Assembly (NCBI RefSeq): GCF_021650705.1 | Contig: NZ_CP087138.1 | Coordinates: 2,046,001 to 2,110,000 of the forward strand | Reading direction: 5' to 3' | Length of the DNA: 64,000 nt | Source of the DNA: Pseudomonas sp. KNUC1026 | GTDB lineage: Bacteria; Pseudomonadota; Gammaproteobacteria; Pseudomonadales; Pseudomonadaceae | Shown: positions 36,954 to 46,338 of the stretch, piece after piece | Layout: each line of letters starts with the position of its first letter | Position numbering within the stretch: the first letter of the stretch is position 1 | Made by a program: the position numbers and the translations under genes | The notes under the pieces: model-generated | What the model was told of the DNA's origin: nothing | Database searches by the model: none | The model's input: only the letters and a program-made list of their open reading frames with translations

Positions 36954-38597
36954 TCAGACCAGCGCGCTGCGGCGCTTGAGCTCAGTGTTGAGAATGAAGT
37001 CATTCTCCGAGTAATCCACCGGGCAGTCGATCACGTGCACACCTGGGGTTTTCAGGCAGTCCTGCAGCAGCGGCAGGAAGCCTTCGGCGCTCTCGACACG
37101 GTGGCCATGGGCACCGTAGCTCTGGGCGTACATCACGAAGTCCGGGTTGCCGTAGTCCAGGCCGAAGTCGGTGAAGCCCATGTTCGACTGCTTCCAGCGG
37201 ATCATGCCGTAGCCGTCGTCACGCAGGATCACCACCACCAGGTTCATCTTCAGGCGAACGGCGGTTTCCAGCTCCTGGCTGTTCATCATGAAGCCACCGT
37301 CGCCGCACACGGCGATCACCGGGCGGTCCGGGTACACCAGGTGCGAGGCCATGGCCGATGGCAGGCCTGCGCCCATGGTCGCCAGCGCGTTGTCGAGCAG
37401 CACGGTGTTGGGCTTGTGCGCCTTGTAGTTGCGGGCGAACCAGATCTTGTAGATGCCGTTGTCCAGCGCCACGATGCCTTCGGACGGCAGCGCGCGGCGG
37501 ATGTCGGCAACCATGCGCTGCGGGTAGATCGGGAAACGGTCGTCGTCGGCGCCTTCGATGATCTGCGCTTCGTTGGCTTCACGCACCTGCAGCAGGCGGC
37601 TGAAGTCCCAATGGGCGGTGTCGCCCAAAGCTTCGCTGATCTGCCAGACGGAGTTGGCGATGTCGCCGATCACTTCGATCTGCGGGAAGTACACCGCGTC
37701 CACTTCGGCCGAGCGGAAGCTTACGTGGATGACTTCGGTGCCGCCGCGGACCATGAAGAACGGCGGCTTCTCGATCACGTCGTGGCCGATGTTGATGATC
37801 AGGTCGGCCGCTTCCACTGCGCGGTGCACGAAGTCACCGGCCGACAGCGCGGCGTTGCCGAGGAAGCGCTCGTGGCGCTCGTCGACCACGCCTTTACCCA
37901 TCTGCGTGGTCACGAACGGGATGCCGGTCTTGTCGATCAGTTGCTTGAGAACCTTGGCGGTCATCTTGCGGTTGGCGCCGGCGCCGATCACCAGGATCGG
38001 GCTGCGGGCCTTTTTCAGCTTTTCGACGGTCGCTTCGATGGCGCGGTGCTCGGCCAGCGGGCGGCGGTGCAGGCTGCGCGGGATCGGCATCGCGTCGGTC
38101 TGGTCGGCGGCGATGTCTTCAGGCAGCTCCAGGTGCACGGCACCGGGCTTTTCTTCTTCGGCCAGGCGGAAGGCTTCACGCATGCGCGCCGGGATGTTGT
38201 CGGCCGAGGCGAGCTGGTGGGTGTACTTGGTGATGGGGTCCATCATTCCGCACACGTCGATGATCTGGAAGCGGCCCTGCTTGGACTTCTTGATCGGCTT
38301 CTGGCCGGTGATCATCATCATCGGCATGCCGCCCAGATACGCATAGGCGCCAGCGGTGACCAGGTTGGTGGCGCCAGGCCCCAGGGTCGACAGGCTCACG
38401 CCGGTCTTGCCGGTCAGGCGGCCATAGGTCGCGGCCATGAAGCCCGCGGATTGCTCGTGACGGGTCAGGACCAGCTTGATCTGCGACTTGCGCAGCGATT
38501 CCAGCAGATCGAGGTTCTCCTCGCCCGGGATGCCGAACACGTACTCGACGCCTTCGTTTTCCAGACACTGCACCACTACATCGGCGGCCTTGGCCAT
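36954..38597 (-). CDS. Acetolactate-synthase-like thiamine-diphosphate enzyme
   Basis: ThDP-dependent enzyme of 547 residues, the length of the catabolic (AlsS-type) acetolactate synthase-like proteins of P. putida. I chose the ATG at 38597 (MAKAADVVVQCLENEGVEYV) with GAGGTAACG upstream. The cofactor Glu lies in FGIPGEENLDLLES; the ThDP/metal motif is CGDGGFMMNSQELETAVRL. There is no regulatory small subunit gene beside it, as expected for the catabolic form. Substrates other than pyruvate are possible (benzoylformate or oxalyl-CoA decarboxylase relatives are less similar). Confidence 0.82.
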   Translation of the reverse strand: MAKAADVVVQCLENEGVEYVFGIPGEENLDLLESLRKSQIKLVLTRHEQSAGFMAATYGRLTGKTGVSLSTLGPGATNLVTAGAYAYLGGMPMMMITGQKPIKKSKQGRFQIIDVCGMMDPITKYTHQLASADNIPARMREAFRLAEEEKPGAVHLELPEDIAADQTDAMPIPRSLHRRPLAEHRAIEATVEKLKKARSPILVIGAGANRKMTAKVLKQLIDKTGIPFVTTQMGKGVVDERHERFLGNAALSAGDFVHRAVEAADLIINIGHDVIEKPPFFMVRGGTEVIHVSFRSAEVDAVYFPQIEVIGDIANSVWQISEALGDTAHWDFSRLLQVREANEAQIIEGADDDRFPIYPQRMVADIRRALPSEGIVALDNGIYKIWFARNYKAHKPNTVLLDNALATMGAGLPSAMASHLVYPDRPVIAVCGDGGFMMNSQELETAVRLKMNLVVVILRDDGYGMIRWKQSNMGFTDFGLDYGNPDFVMYAQSYGAHGHRVESAEGFLPLLQDCLKTPGVHVIDCPVDYSENDFILNTELKRRSALV

Positions 38598-38709
38598 CTT
38601 CCTCGTTACCTCGAAGTTCACTGAGGGTTCACCGCCCTCCCGTGAGAGCGGTGTGGGCCGCCTCGCGCAGGCGAAACGGCCACGAACGGCAGCGGCGTGC
38701 AGCGCCCGT

Positions 38710-38737
38710 GCTACAGGCTCTTGGCGATGCCTGTAGC
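38710..38737. terminator. Hairpin downstream of the ethanolamine operon
   Basis: GCTACAGGC (38710-38718) and GCCTGTAGC (38729-38737) pair perfectly over 9 bp, with loop TCTTGGCGAT. It lies 70 bases after the eutC stop and also upstream of the acetolactate-synthase-like gene. There is no T-run. Factor-dependent termination or a REP-type role is possible. Confidence 0.5.
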
Positions 38738-38808
38738 GCAGGCGTTGGCCGGCTACAGAATTCTCGACGCCAGCGGCCTGGAGAAAGTCACGGCCGTGCC
38801 ACAAACAC

Positions 38809-39627
38809 TTACTGCCCATCGAGCAGAAAGTTCCCCACCCGGGGTTCGCCTTCGAGGGTCGGCACCTGGGCTTCGTCCTTGAGGTTCACCCCGCTCAGCT
38901 GGCGCTGCCAGGCCTGGCGCATCAGGTACAGCAAGGTGTGGCTGGCCATGGCGTAGCTCATGCCCTCCAGGCGCACATTGGAAATGCAGTTGCGCGCAGC
39001 GTCGGTCAGGCCCACGCGCGGCGCGTAGGTGAAGTACAGGCCCAGGCTGTCCGGCGAACTCAGGCCGGGGCGTTCGCCGATCAGCACCACCACCATGCGT
39101 GCCTTGAGCCGCTGGCCGACGTCATCGCCCAACGCCACTCGGCTCTGCCGCACCAGGCTGACCGGCGCCAGGCGCCAGCCTTCGGCACGGGCCAATTCGC
39201 TGATGCGTTCCACCATCACCTGCCCGTGGCGCTCGATGGCAAGCGACGACAGCCCATCGGCCACCACCAGGGCGAGATCGTAGCCCTCCGGGTGTTCGGC
39301 CGCCCACTCGTCTAGCCGTGCGGCGCTGGCGTCATCCAGCCGGCGGCCCAGGTCCGGGCGTTGCAGGTAGGTGTGCCGGTCGGCGGCGGCGCTGTGCAGT
39401 GGCAACACCTCGAAGCCCTTGGCCTCAAGCGCTTTGCCCACGGCATCGGCGTCGAGCGGCACGTGCACGGCGTCGCGCGCCTGGGCGTGGGCGTACTGAA
39501 AATCCAGCTGCGCGGCGGTCGGCAGGCTGGTGCCGGCGCGGCCCAGCGCGATGCGCGCGGGCGTGAGCCGGCGCAGGGCCTGCCAGGGGTCGGGCCGCGC
39601 AGGGGTGTCATGGTCGTCGTCGTGCAT
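38809..39627 (-). CDS. eutC: Ethanolamine ammonia-lyase, small subunit
   Basis: Cobalamin-dependent subunit of 272 residues which, with EutB, converts ethanolamine to acetaldehyde and ammonia. EutC features are [35 protein letters not shown], the [19 protein letters not shown] stretch and [13 protein letters not shown]. It is the last gene of a permease-eutB-eutC operon and follows eutB by 9 bases. No microcompartment genes are present, which is normal for aerobic pseudomonads. Confidence 0.97.
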   Translation of the reverse strand: MHDDDHDTPARPDPWQALRRLTPARIALGRAGTSLPTAAQLDFQYAHAQARDAVHVPLDADAVGKALEAKGFEVLPLHSAAADRHTYLQRPDLGRRLDDASAARLDEWAAEHPEGYDLALVVADGLSSLAIERHGQVMVERISELARAEGWRLAPVSLVRQSRVALGDDVGQRLKARMVVVLIGERPGLSSPDSLGLYFTYAPRVGLTDAARNCISNVRLEGMSYAMASHTLLYLMRQAWQRQLSGVNLKDEAQVPTLEGEPRVGNFLLDGQ

Positions 39628-39636
39628 AGGCAGTGC

Positions 39637-41031
39637 TCATCCCAAATGGGCAAGGGCCGGGCGAAACGCCGGCGGTACATCACGGCCCAGCTGCAGGCGG
39701 CCGCCGTCCTGGCGCAGGATCCCGGTATGGGCCAGCCAGGCTTCGAATTCAGGTGCGGGTTTCAGGCCCAGCGCCTGGCGCGCATACAGCGCATCGTGGA
39801 ACGAGGTGGTCTGGTAGTTGAGCATCACATCGTCCGAGCCCGGGATGCCCATGATGAAATTGATGCCGGCCACGCCCAGCAGCGTCAGGAGCATGTCCAT
39901 GTCGTCCTGGTCGGCTTCGGCGTGGTTGGTGTAGCAGATGTCGCAGCCCATCGGCACGCCGAGCAGCTTGCCGCAGAAGTGGTCCTCAAGGCCGGCGCGG
40001 ATGATCTGCTTGCCGTTGTAGAGGTACTCCGGGCCGATGAAGCCGACCACGGTGTTGACCAGGAACGGGTTGAAGTGCCGCGCCACAGCGTAGGCGCGGG
40101 CCTCGCAGGTTTGCTGGTCGACGCCATGGTGGGCGTTGGCCGACAGCGCACTGCCCTGCCCGGTCTCGAAATACATCAGGTTCTGCCCCACGGTGCCGCG
40201 CTTGAGGCTCAGGCCTGCCTCGTAGCCCTCCTGCAGCACGCTCAGGCTGATACCGAAGCTTTCGTTGGCCGCCTGGGTGCCGGCGATAGACTGGAACACC
40301 AGGTCCAGCGGCAGGCCGCGTTCGATGGCAGCAATCGACGAGGTGACGTGAGTGAGCACGCAGGATTGGGTGGGAATGCCGTAACGCTGGATCACCCCGT
40401 CGAGCATCTTCAGCAGCTCGCCGATGGCGCCCAGGCTGTCGGTGGCCGGGTTGATGCCGATCATGGCATCGCCGTTGCCGTACAGCAGGCCGTCGAGCAC
40501 GCTGGCGGCGATGCCGGCGGCGGCGTCGGTCGGATGGTTGGGCTGCAACCGGGTGCTCATGCGCCCGCGCAGGCCCACGGTGTTGCGAAACGCGGTGACC
40601 ACGCGGATCTTCTGCGCCACCAGCACCAGGTCCTGCACCCGCATGATCTTCGACACCGCTGCCGCCATCTCCGGAGTCAGGCCCGGCGCAAGCGCGCGCA
40701 GGCTCTGCTCGGTAGCCTGCTCGCCCAGCAGCCAATCGCGAAAGCTGCCCACGGTCAGGTGGCTGACCGGGGCAAACGCGGCGCGGTCATGGCTGTCGAT
40801 GATCAGCCGGGTCACCTCATCCGCTTCGTAGGGGACCAGCGCCTCTTCAAGGAAGCGCTTGAGCGGCACGTCGGCCAGTGCCATCTGCGCGGCGGCGCGC
40901 TCGGCATCGGACTGCGCCGCGATACCGGCCAGGCAGTCGCCCGACCGGGCCGGGCTGGCCTTGGCCATCAGCTCACGCAAATCCTCGAAGCGCCAGTGGT
41001 GCCCACCTGCTACCTGGGTGAAGCCGGCCAT
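39637..41031 (-). CDS. eutB: Ethanolamine ammonia-lyase, large subunit
   Basis: Catalytic TIM-barrel subunit of 464 residues. It forms the adenosylcobalamin enzyme with EutC. Recognisable parts are the substrate-site INPATDSLGAIGELLKML, PTQSCVLTHVTSSIAAIERG and MGIPGSDDVMLNYQTTSFHD. It starts 3 bases after the permease stop. The product acetaldehyde needs an aldehyde dehydrogenase; one is encoded at 43.9 kb beyond the AraC gene. Confidence 0.97.
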   Translation of the reverse strand: MAGFTQVAGGHHWRFEDLRELMAKASPARSGDCLAGIAAQSDAERAAAQMALADVPLKRFLEEALVPYEADEVTRLIIDSHDRAAFAPVSHLTVGSFRDWLLGEQATEQSLRALAPGLTPEMAAAVSKIMRVQDLVLVAQKIRVVTAFRNTVGLRGRMSTRLQPNHPTDAAAGIAASVLDGLLYGNGDAMIGINPATDSLGAIGELLKMLDGVIQRYGIPTQSCVLTHVTSSIAAIERGLPLDLVFQSIAGTQAANESFGISLSVLQEGYEAGLSLKRGTVGQNLMYFETGQGSALSANAHHGVDQQTCEARAYAVARHFNPFLVNTVVGFIGPEYLYNGKQIIRAGLEDHFCGKLLGVPMGCDICYTNHAEADQDDMDMLLTLLGVAGINFIMGIPGSDDVMLNYQTTSFHDALYARQALGLKPAPEFEAWLAHTGILRQDGGRLQLGRDVPPAFRPALAHLG

Positions 41032-41034
41032 CGG

Positions 41035-42396
41035 TCATACCTCCGTTGCCAGTCGTTCGCTTGGGTTGGTGCGGCTGCGCACCAGTTTCGAGAACACCGC
41101 GCCCACGGCCATCAGCGCGGCGAAAATCACGGTGATGGTGGGGTTGAACCAGACCATCGCGATCAGGCACACCACCGCCAGTGCCAGGGCGATGCCCGGC
41201 ACGATCGGGTAACCCGGGGCGCGGAAGCTGCGCTCAAGGTTCGGCTCGCTGCGGCGCAGCTTGAACAGGCTGAGCATGCTCATGATGTACATCACGATAG
41301 CCCCGAACACCGACATGGTGATCATTGCGGCGGTCAGCGTCATGCCTTGCAGGTTTACCGCACCATCGCTGAGCACGGCCGCGATGCCCACCACGCCGCC
41401 GGCCAGGATGGCGCGGTGCGGGGTCTGGAAGCGTGAAAGCTTGGCCAGCGCTGGTGGCAAAAAGCCCGCCCGGGCCAGCGCGAAGAACTGCCGCGAATAG
41501 CCCAGGATGATGCCGTGAAAGCTCGCCACCAGGCCGAACAGACCGATCCACACCAGCATGTGCATCCACGCCGAGTTGTTGCCCACCACGGTTTTCATCG
41601 CCTGTGGCAGCGGGTCGTTGATGTTCGAAAGCGCCCGCCAGTCGCCGACGCCGCCGGCGAAGATCATCACCCCCAGGGCAAGGGTCACCAAGGTCAGGAT
41701 GCCGGCGATGTAGGCACGCGGAATGGTGCGCTTGGGATCGCGCGCTTCTTCGGCGGCCATGGCCGCCCCCTCGATGGCCAGGAAGAACCAGATGGCGAAG
41801 GGAATGGCGGCGAAAATGCCGGAGATGGCCTCAGGGCCGAATGTGTCACTGCCCGACCAGCCGCCGAGCACGAAGTTGCTGAAGCTGAAGCCCGGCGCTA
41901 CCACGCCCATGAACACCAGCAGCTCGATCACCGCCAGCACCGTCACCACCAGCTCGAAGGTGGCGGCGATGTTCACGCCGACGATGTTGAGCGTCATGAA
42001 GATCAGGTACGCCCCCACCGCCGCCATGCTGGGGCTGAGGTCGGGGAACTGCACGTTGAGGTAGGCGCCGATGGCCATGGCGATGGCCGGGGGCGCGAAC
42101 ACGAACTCGATCAAGGTCGCCAGGCCCGCGACCGTGGCACCGCCCGGGCCGAAGGCGCGCAGGCTGTAGGCGAAGGGGCCACCGGCATGGGGGATGGCGG
42201 TGGTGAGCTCGGTATAGCTGAAGATGAAGCAGGTGTACATCACCGCCACCAGCAGGGTCGAAACCAGAAAGCCCAGGGTGCCTGCGGCGCCCCAGCCATA
42301 GCTCCAGCCGAAATACTCACCGGAAATCACCAGGCCCACGGCCAGCCCCCACAGATGCAGGGTGCCCAAGGTCGGTTTGAGTGTTGTCGCGGTCAT
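41035..42396 (-). CDS. eat: Ethanolamine permease (APC superfamily)
   Basis: Inner-membrane permease of 453 residues with about twelve segments. The start is the ATG at 42396 (MTATTLKPTLGTLHLWGLAV), matching the family. Characteristic parts are VGLVISGEYFGWSYGWGAAG and IEGAAMAAEEARDPKRTIPR, found in ethanolamine permeases. It is the first gene of the operon with eutB and eutC, so import precedes cleavage. The promoter must lie in the 323-base gap shared with the AraC gene. Confidence 0.92.
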   Translation of the reverse strand: MTATTLKPTLGTLHLWGLAVGLVISGEYFGWSYGWGAAGTLGFLVSTLLVAVMYTCFIFSYTELTTAIPHAGGPFAYSLRAFGPGGATVAGLATLIEFVFAPPAIAMAIGAYLNVQFPDLSPSMAAVGAYLIFMTLNIVGVNIAATFELVVTVLAVIELLVFMGVVAPGFSFSNFVLGGWSGSDTFGPEAISGIFAAIPFAIWFFLAIEGAAMAAEEARDPKRTIPRAYIAGILTLVTLALGVMIFAGGVGDWRALSNINDPLPQAMKTVVGNNSAWMHMLVWIGLFGLVASFHGIILGYSRQFFALARAGFLPPALAKLSRFQTPHRAILAGGVVGIAAVLSDGAVNLQGMTLTAAMITMSVFGAIVMYIMSMLSLFKLRRSEPNLERSFRAPGYPIVPGIALALAVVCLIAMVWFNPTITVIFAALMAVGAVFSKLVRSRTNPSERLATEV

Positions 42397-42719
42397 CTGA
42401 CACCTCGTCATCAGGTAGCCCCGGTCCGGGGGTATGGCGGCAGGATAACCACGAAAAAACCCGCAAGACTTGACCGCCGAATACGCAACCAGGCCGCTGC
42501 GGTCAAGTTTGAAAGCCCGGTGCCAGCATGGGGCACGCCGTAGGGCGTTGCACCATTTCGGCCCTGCCTGCGAGTAGATTCCACCTGTCGATGAGTACAT
42601 CGGTAACGCCGCTGAGCGAGCCGCCCGTGCGCTTCGCGCCTCTGGCGCTGGCTCTGCATGAAAAAGGTACGGTGTTTGCTTGAAACAATTTCATACACTA
42701 GCACTCGGCGAACACCACG
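42397..42719. promoter_or_regulatory. Divergent control region, ethanolamine operon / AraC gene
   Basis: This 323-base gap holds a perfect dyad TGAAA-CAA-TTTCA at 42681-42693, 27 bases before the AraC start, suited to autoregulation. A TGGCGC-N4-TCTGCA sequence at 42643-42658 has GG-N10-GC spacing but poor boxes. No cobalamin riboswitch fold is apparent, although the lyase needs B12. Confidence 0.45.
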
Positions 42720-43772
42720 ATGCTGCAAAACCTGGCCCACCCCGGATCTTCACTCAGCGCCGCTGGCACCAATCAGGGCGTGCTGGCGGCTGCTGCCAGT
42801 GGCCTGGAGGGGTTCATCACCCAGCACGGTGGCGACCTGGACAGGGTGTTCGGCCATGCCGGCATCGACCCTGAACAGCTGCGCAGCCCCACGCTGTCGC
42901 TGAACCTGGCCAATTACTGCCAGGTGATGGAAGAAGCAGCCCGGCAGACCGGCTGCGACAACTTCGGCCTGCACTACGGCCAGCAATTCAAGCCCCAGGC
43001 ACTGGGCCTGCTCGGTTATGTGGGGCTGTGTTCGGGCACGCTCGAAGAAGCCCTGGTGAATTTCGCCGAGGCCTTTCCGCTGCATCAGCACCACACGCTG
43101 ATCGAGCTGGTAGACCAGGGCGAGAGCTACCGCTTCGACTATCAGGTGCGCCAGCCCGGCATCGACGCCCGCCGCCAGGACGCCGAGCTGACCTTGGGCA
43201 TGGCTGCCAACCTGATGCGCCACGTGCTGGGCCAGGGTTGGGCGCCCCGCGAGGTGCACTTCGAGCACCGCCGACCGGCCGACTGGCAGGCGCACCGCGA
43301 GCTGTTCGATGCGCCCGTTCACTTCGGCCAGGCCTGCAACAGCCTGATGATCGCCAAGCAGGACCTGGCCGGGCGGATGATGCCCGGCCGTGACCCGGTT
43401 TTGCTGATGCTGGTAAAGGACAGCCTGCGCCAGCTCAGTGGCCTGGCCGGCGGCCCGGACCTGCTGGCCCAGGCCAGCGATGCGCTGCGCCATGCGCTGC
43501 ACCTGGGCGAGCCCAGCCTGGAACGCGTGGCCTGCCAATTGAGGCTGGGTGAGGCCACGCTGCAGCGCCGCCTGCGTGAGCACGGGCTGTGCTTCAGCCA
43601 ACTGGTGGAACAGGTACGGCGCGACCTGGCACTGCGGCATCTGCGCGAACAGAGCCTGAGCATCAGCGAACTGGCCCCGCTGCTGGGCTACTCGGAAACC
43701 AGCGCATTCTCCCGAGCCTTCCGTCGTTGGTTCGGTGTCAGCCCCCGGCAGTGGCGCAGCGTTCAGGGTTGA
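42720..43772 (+). CDS. AraC-family regulator (OruR/QhpR-like), probable ethanolamine activator
   Basis: AraC-type regulator of 350 residues. The N-terminal domain is of the arabinose-binding/OruR type (LGLLGYVGLCSGTLEEALVN); the C-terminal double helix-turn-helix is at about residues 250-350 (ACQLRLGEATLQRRLREHGL; LAPLLGYSETSAFSRAFRRW). It is divergent from the permease-eutBC operon, so activation of that operon is the natural reading. It is not an EutR orthologue in domain layout. It ends at a REPIN-like repeat. Confidence 0.85.
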   Translation: MLQNLAHPGSSLSAAGTNQGVLAAAASGLEGFITQHGGDLDRVFGHAGIDPEQLRSPTLSLNLANYCQVMEEAARQTGCDNFGLHYGQQFKPQALGLLGYVGLCSGTLEEALVNFAEAFPLHQHHTLIELVDQGESYRFDYQVRQPGIDARRQDAELTLGMAANLMRHVLGQGWAPREVHFEHRRPADWQAHRELFDAPVHFGQACNSLMIAKQDLAGRMMPGRDPVLLMLVKDSLRQLSGLAGGPDLLAQASDALRHALHLGEPSLERVACQLRLGEATLQRRLREHGLCFSQLVEQVRRDLALRHLREQSLSISELAPLLGYSETSAFSRAFRRWFGVSPRQWRSVQG

Positions 43773-43783
43773 GGCCGCCGAGC

Positions 43784-43892
43784 GTCGCGCGGCAAGCCGC
43801 CCTCCCACCTCAAGATCAGTGGCATCTGCCCAGTGGGTGGAGCCTGCCAAGTGGATTGAATCTGACAAGTGGGAGGCCGTGTAACGGGCGAC
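43784..43892. repeat. REPIN-like paired repeat (copy C, one arm decayed)
   Basis: The left arm 43784-43808 (GTCGCGCGGCAAGCCGCCCT..) is almost the exact reverse complement of the right arm of copy A. The right arm 43869-43892 (GTGGGAGGCCGTGTAACGGG..) keeps the GTGGGAGG head and GGGCGAC tail but has lost the central palindrome. The GACGTGCAACGG tail of copy B follows. It sits between the convergent ends of the AraC and aldehyde dehydrogenase genes. Confidence 0.68.
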
Positions 43893-43919
43893 GTGCAACG
43901 GGCGACGAGCTGCCCAGGC

Positions 43920-45332
43920 TCAGCCTTTATGGCGAAACAACAGCTGCTGAGCGGTAAACGCCAACAGCCCCTCCTGGCCGAACTCCACCCCATAGCCCGA
44001 CATCTTGCAGCCACCGAACGGGGTGTCAGGGCGGATCTGCGCATGGCAGTTGACCCATGCCACACCACTTTCAAGCCGTGCCGCCAGCGCAGCCGCTGCT
44101 TCGCCATCAGGCCCCCAGACCGAACCGCCGAGGGCGAACTGACTGGCATTGGCGCGTTGCAGCACCTCTTCCACATCGTCGTAGGCCACGATCGGCAACA
44201 CCGGGCCGAACTGCTCCTCGTCCACCAGGCGGCTGCCATCGCTGATATCGGCCACCAGGGTCGGTGGGTAGAAAAACCCTTCCCCTGCCAGCCGCTCGCC
44301 ACCACATAGCACCGTCGCCCCCTGAGCGCGCGCATCGGCCACCAACGCTTCAACCAATGCGAGCTGGTCGGGATTCTGCACCGGGCCGAAAGTCACGCCC
44401 TCCTCCAACCCGTTTCCGATCACCGCTTGCTGTGCCAGGCCCACCAGCGCCTGGCACAGCGGCTGGTAGATCGACCGATGCACATACAGGCGTTTGAGCG
44501 CCGCGCAGGTTTGCCCCATGTTCAGAAACGCTGCCTGGAAGATCGGCCCTGCAATCTGCTGCACGTCGCTGCCCGGCAGCACGATGGCCGCGTCGTTGCC
44601 GCCCAGCTCCAGGGTCAGGCGCTTGAGGTTGACCGCGCCGTCGCGCATCACTCGCTGGCCGGTCTGGGTGGAACCGGTGAACACGATCTTGTCGATGCCC
44701 GGGTGGGCGGCCATCGCACCACCCAGGCCGCCCACCCCGGTGAGCACGCTCATCACCCCGGCCGGCACATGCCGGGCGATGATTTCACCCAGCTTCAGGG
44801 TGCTCAACGGGGTGAGGCTCGACGGTTTGCTGATCACGCAGTTGCCAGCCCGCAGTGCCGGCATGATGTGCCACACCGCGATCATGAACGGCCAGTTCCA
44901 CGGCGTGATGGACGCCACCACGCCCAGCGGCCGGCGGTGCAGCTCGATGCGGTTCTGCCCGCTGTCTTCGATCACCTCTACCGGCAGCTGCTGGGCCGCG
45001 CGATAACGCGCCCACGCCACACCTCCCATCACCTCGTTCATGGCCAGCGCCAGGGGCTTGCCCTGCTCGCGAACGATCAAACGAGCGATAGCCTCGGCGT
45101 CGGCCTCGATATCAGCTGCGATATTCGACAGCGCCGCGCCGCGCTGCTCGTGGCTGCTGCAGCGCCAGCCGGCGAAGGCCTGGCGGGCCAGCGCAACGGC
45201 TTCGTCCAGTTGCTCCCGGCCGGCGGCCGCACAACGCGCAAAGGGCTTGCCGGTGGCAGGCTCGATGACCTCGAAGCTGCCTTCACTGCCGCTGCGGGCC
45301 TGGCCGCCAACGATGTAGGGGTACTCGTGCAT
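43920..45332 (-). CDS. Aldehyde dehydrogenase (NAD-dependent, class I type)
   Basis: Complete enzyme of 470 residues. The start at 45332 (MHEYPYIVGGQARSGSEGSF) fits the family; the frame is open further but without similarity. It has SITPWNWPFMIAVWHIMPAL (cofactor fold), ELGGNDAAIVLPGSD (general-base Glu) and NMGQTCAALKRLYVH with the catalytic Cys. The relatives are betaine/aminoaldehyde and aromatic aldehyde dehydrogenases. Its neighbours leave two options: acetaldehyde from ethanolamine, or a substrate sensed by the divergent IclR regulator. The second is favoured by the divergent layout. Confidence 0.88.
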   Translation of the reverse strand: MHEYPYIVGGQARSGSEGSFEVIEPATGKPFARCAAAGREQLDEAVALARQAFAGWRCSSHEQRGAALSNIAADIEADAEAIARLIVREQGKPLALAMNEVMGGVAWARYRAAQQLPVEVIEDSGQNRIELHRRPLGVVASITPWNWPFMIAVWHIMPALRAGNCVISKPSSLTPLSTLKLGEIIARHVPAGVMSVLTGVGGLGGAMAAHPGIDKIVFTGSTQTGQRVMRDGAVNLKRLTLELGGNDAAIVLPGSDVQQIAGPIFQAAFLNMGQTCAALKRLYVHRSIYQPLCQALVGLAQQAVIGNGLEEGVTFGPVQNPDQLALVEALVADARAQGATVLCGGERLAGEGFFYPPTLVADISDGSRLVDEEQFGPVLPIVAYDDVEEVLQRANASQFALGGSVWGPDGEAAAALAARLESGVAWVNCHAQIRPDTPFGGCKMSGYGVEFGQEGLLAFTAQQLLFRHKG

Positions 45333-45546
45333 GACGTGGGTCTCTTCTTGTTGAGTCTGGGCACCGGGCATCTTAGGCAGGCCCCCGGCCTCACGAAATC
45401 CCGTTTTGGTCAGGTTCGACGCCTGGGAACGATCTCTTGGAAAGGGATTCGCGGGCGCAGGCCGATCGGTTACGCTACGCCCCCTCGGCCATGGGCTGGC
45501 GCAAGGCGCGCCATGGCGGTAACAGAACACGAGGTTTCGCCTGACC

Positions 45547-46338
45547 ATGAGTAGTTTGAGCAAGATGCTCAGCGTGCTGGACCTTTTCGGCCCGCACTCC
45601 CTGCGGCTCGATGCCGACACCATCGCCGCACGCATGGGCCTGTCCCGGGCGACGGTGTACCGCTATGTCAAAGACCTGTGCGAAGCCGGGCTGATCACCC
45701 GCCTGCCCGGCAGCCTGTACGGGCTGGGCCCGCGCATCGTCGAGCTCGACTGGATGATGCGCCAGTACGACCCACTGCTGATCGCCGGCCGTGAGCTGAT
45801 GCACGCGCTATCGGATGAAACGGGCCTGGCGATCTTCACCAGCGTTTATTACGACGGCCACATCATCAACACCTACATCGCAGAGCCGAAGGGGCGCTTC
45901 GACTTCGCCTTCGGCCGCGGCCACCCGTTGCCGCTGTTTCGCGGCGCGCAGTCCAAGGTACTGGTGGCGCACCAGAACGGGCGTAGGCTCAAGCGGCTCT
46001 ACGACGAACAGATCCAGCCCCATGAAGGCGCCACGCTTGATTGGGCGACGTTCAACCGTGAGTGCCGGCGCATTCGCAAGGATGGCCATTGCACCACCCA
46101 CGACGAGCTCAACGCCGGCCTGACCGGCATCGCCGCGCCGATCTTCCAGCAAGGCGCACAAGAGATCCTCGGCGCGCTGGCGGCGGTGGGCACTAGCGCC
46201 AACTTCAAGCTGCTGCGCCAGGAAACAGTCCTGGAAATGCTGATGGACACCGCGCAGCGCATCGCTCACAACCTCGAACCCTTGGCGCCTCGCTCCGCCG
46301 TGCCGGCGCCAGCAGCCTCGGAACTGGCCCAGCGATAG
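45547..46338 (+). CDS. IclR-family regulator
   Basis: IclR-type protein of 263 residues. The N-terminal winged helix (RMGLSRATVYRYVKDLCEAG) is followed by the IclR effector domain, with the usual GLAIFTSVYYDGHIINTYIA and GLTGIAAPIFQQGAQEILGA. It is divergent from the aldehyde dehydrogenase (gap 214 bases), its probable target. Its 3' end overlaps the convergent MFS gene by 73 bases. The effector is unknown. Confidence 0.9.
   Translation: MSSLSKMLSVLDLFGPHSLRLDADTIAARMGLSRATVYRYVKDLCEAGLITRLPGSLYGLGPRIVELDWMMRQYDPLLIAGRELMHALSDETGLAIFTSVYYDGHIINTYIAEPKGRFDFAFGRGHPLPLFRGAQSKVLVAHQNGRRLKRLYDEQIQPHEGATLDWATFNRECRRIRKDGHCTTHDELNAGLTGIAAPIFQQGAQEILGALAAVGTSANFKLLRQETVLEMLMDTAQRIAHNLEPLAPRSAVPAPAASELAQR

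Noticed and set aside
36933..38624. A 563-residue open frame on the plus strand across the acetolactate-synthase-like gene.
   Set aside because: It is the antisense shadow of a well-conserved gene in GC-rich DNA; its sequence is Val/His/Asp-rich and matches no family, and no ribosome site is present.
39361..41436. A 691-residue open frame antisense to eutB and eutC.
   Set aside because: Low-complexity His/Gln/Arg-rich translation opposite two unmistakable genes; a codon-bias effect.
42643..42658. A possible sigma-54 promoter before the AraC gene (TGGCGC..TCTGCA).
   Set aside because: Only the GG/GC spacing fits; the -12 box is poor and no sigma-54 activator is linked to this locus.
42397..42719. 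A cobalamin riboswitch for the B12-dependent ethanolamine lyase.
   Set aside because: No B12-box-like sequence or long folded leader could be seen in the gap.
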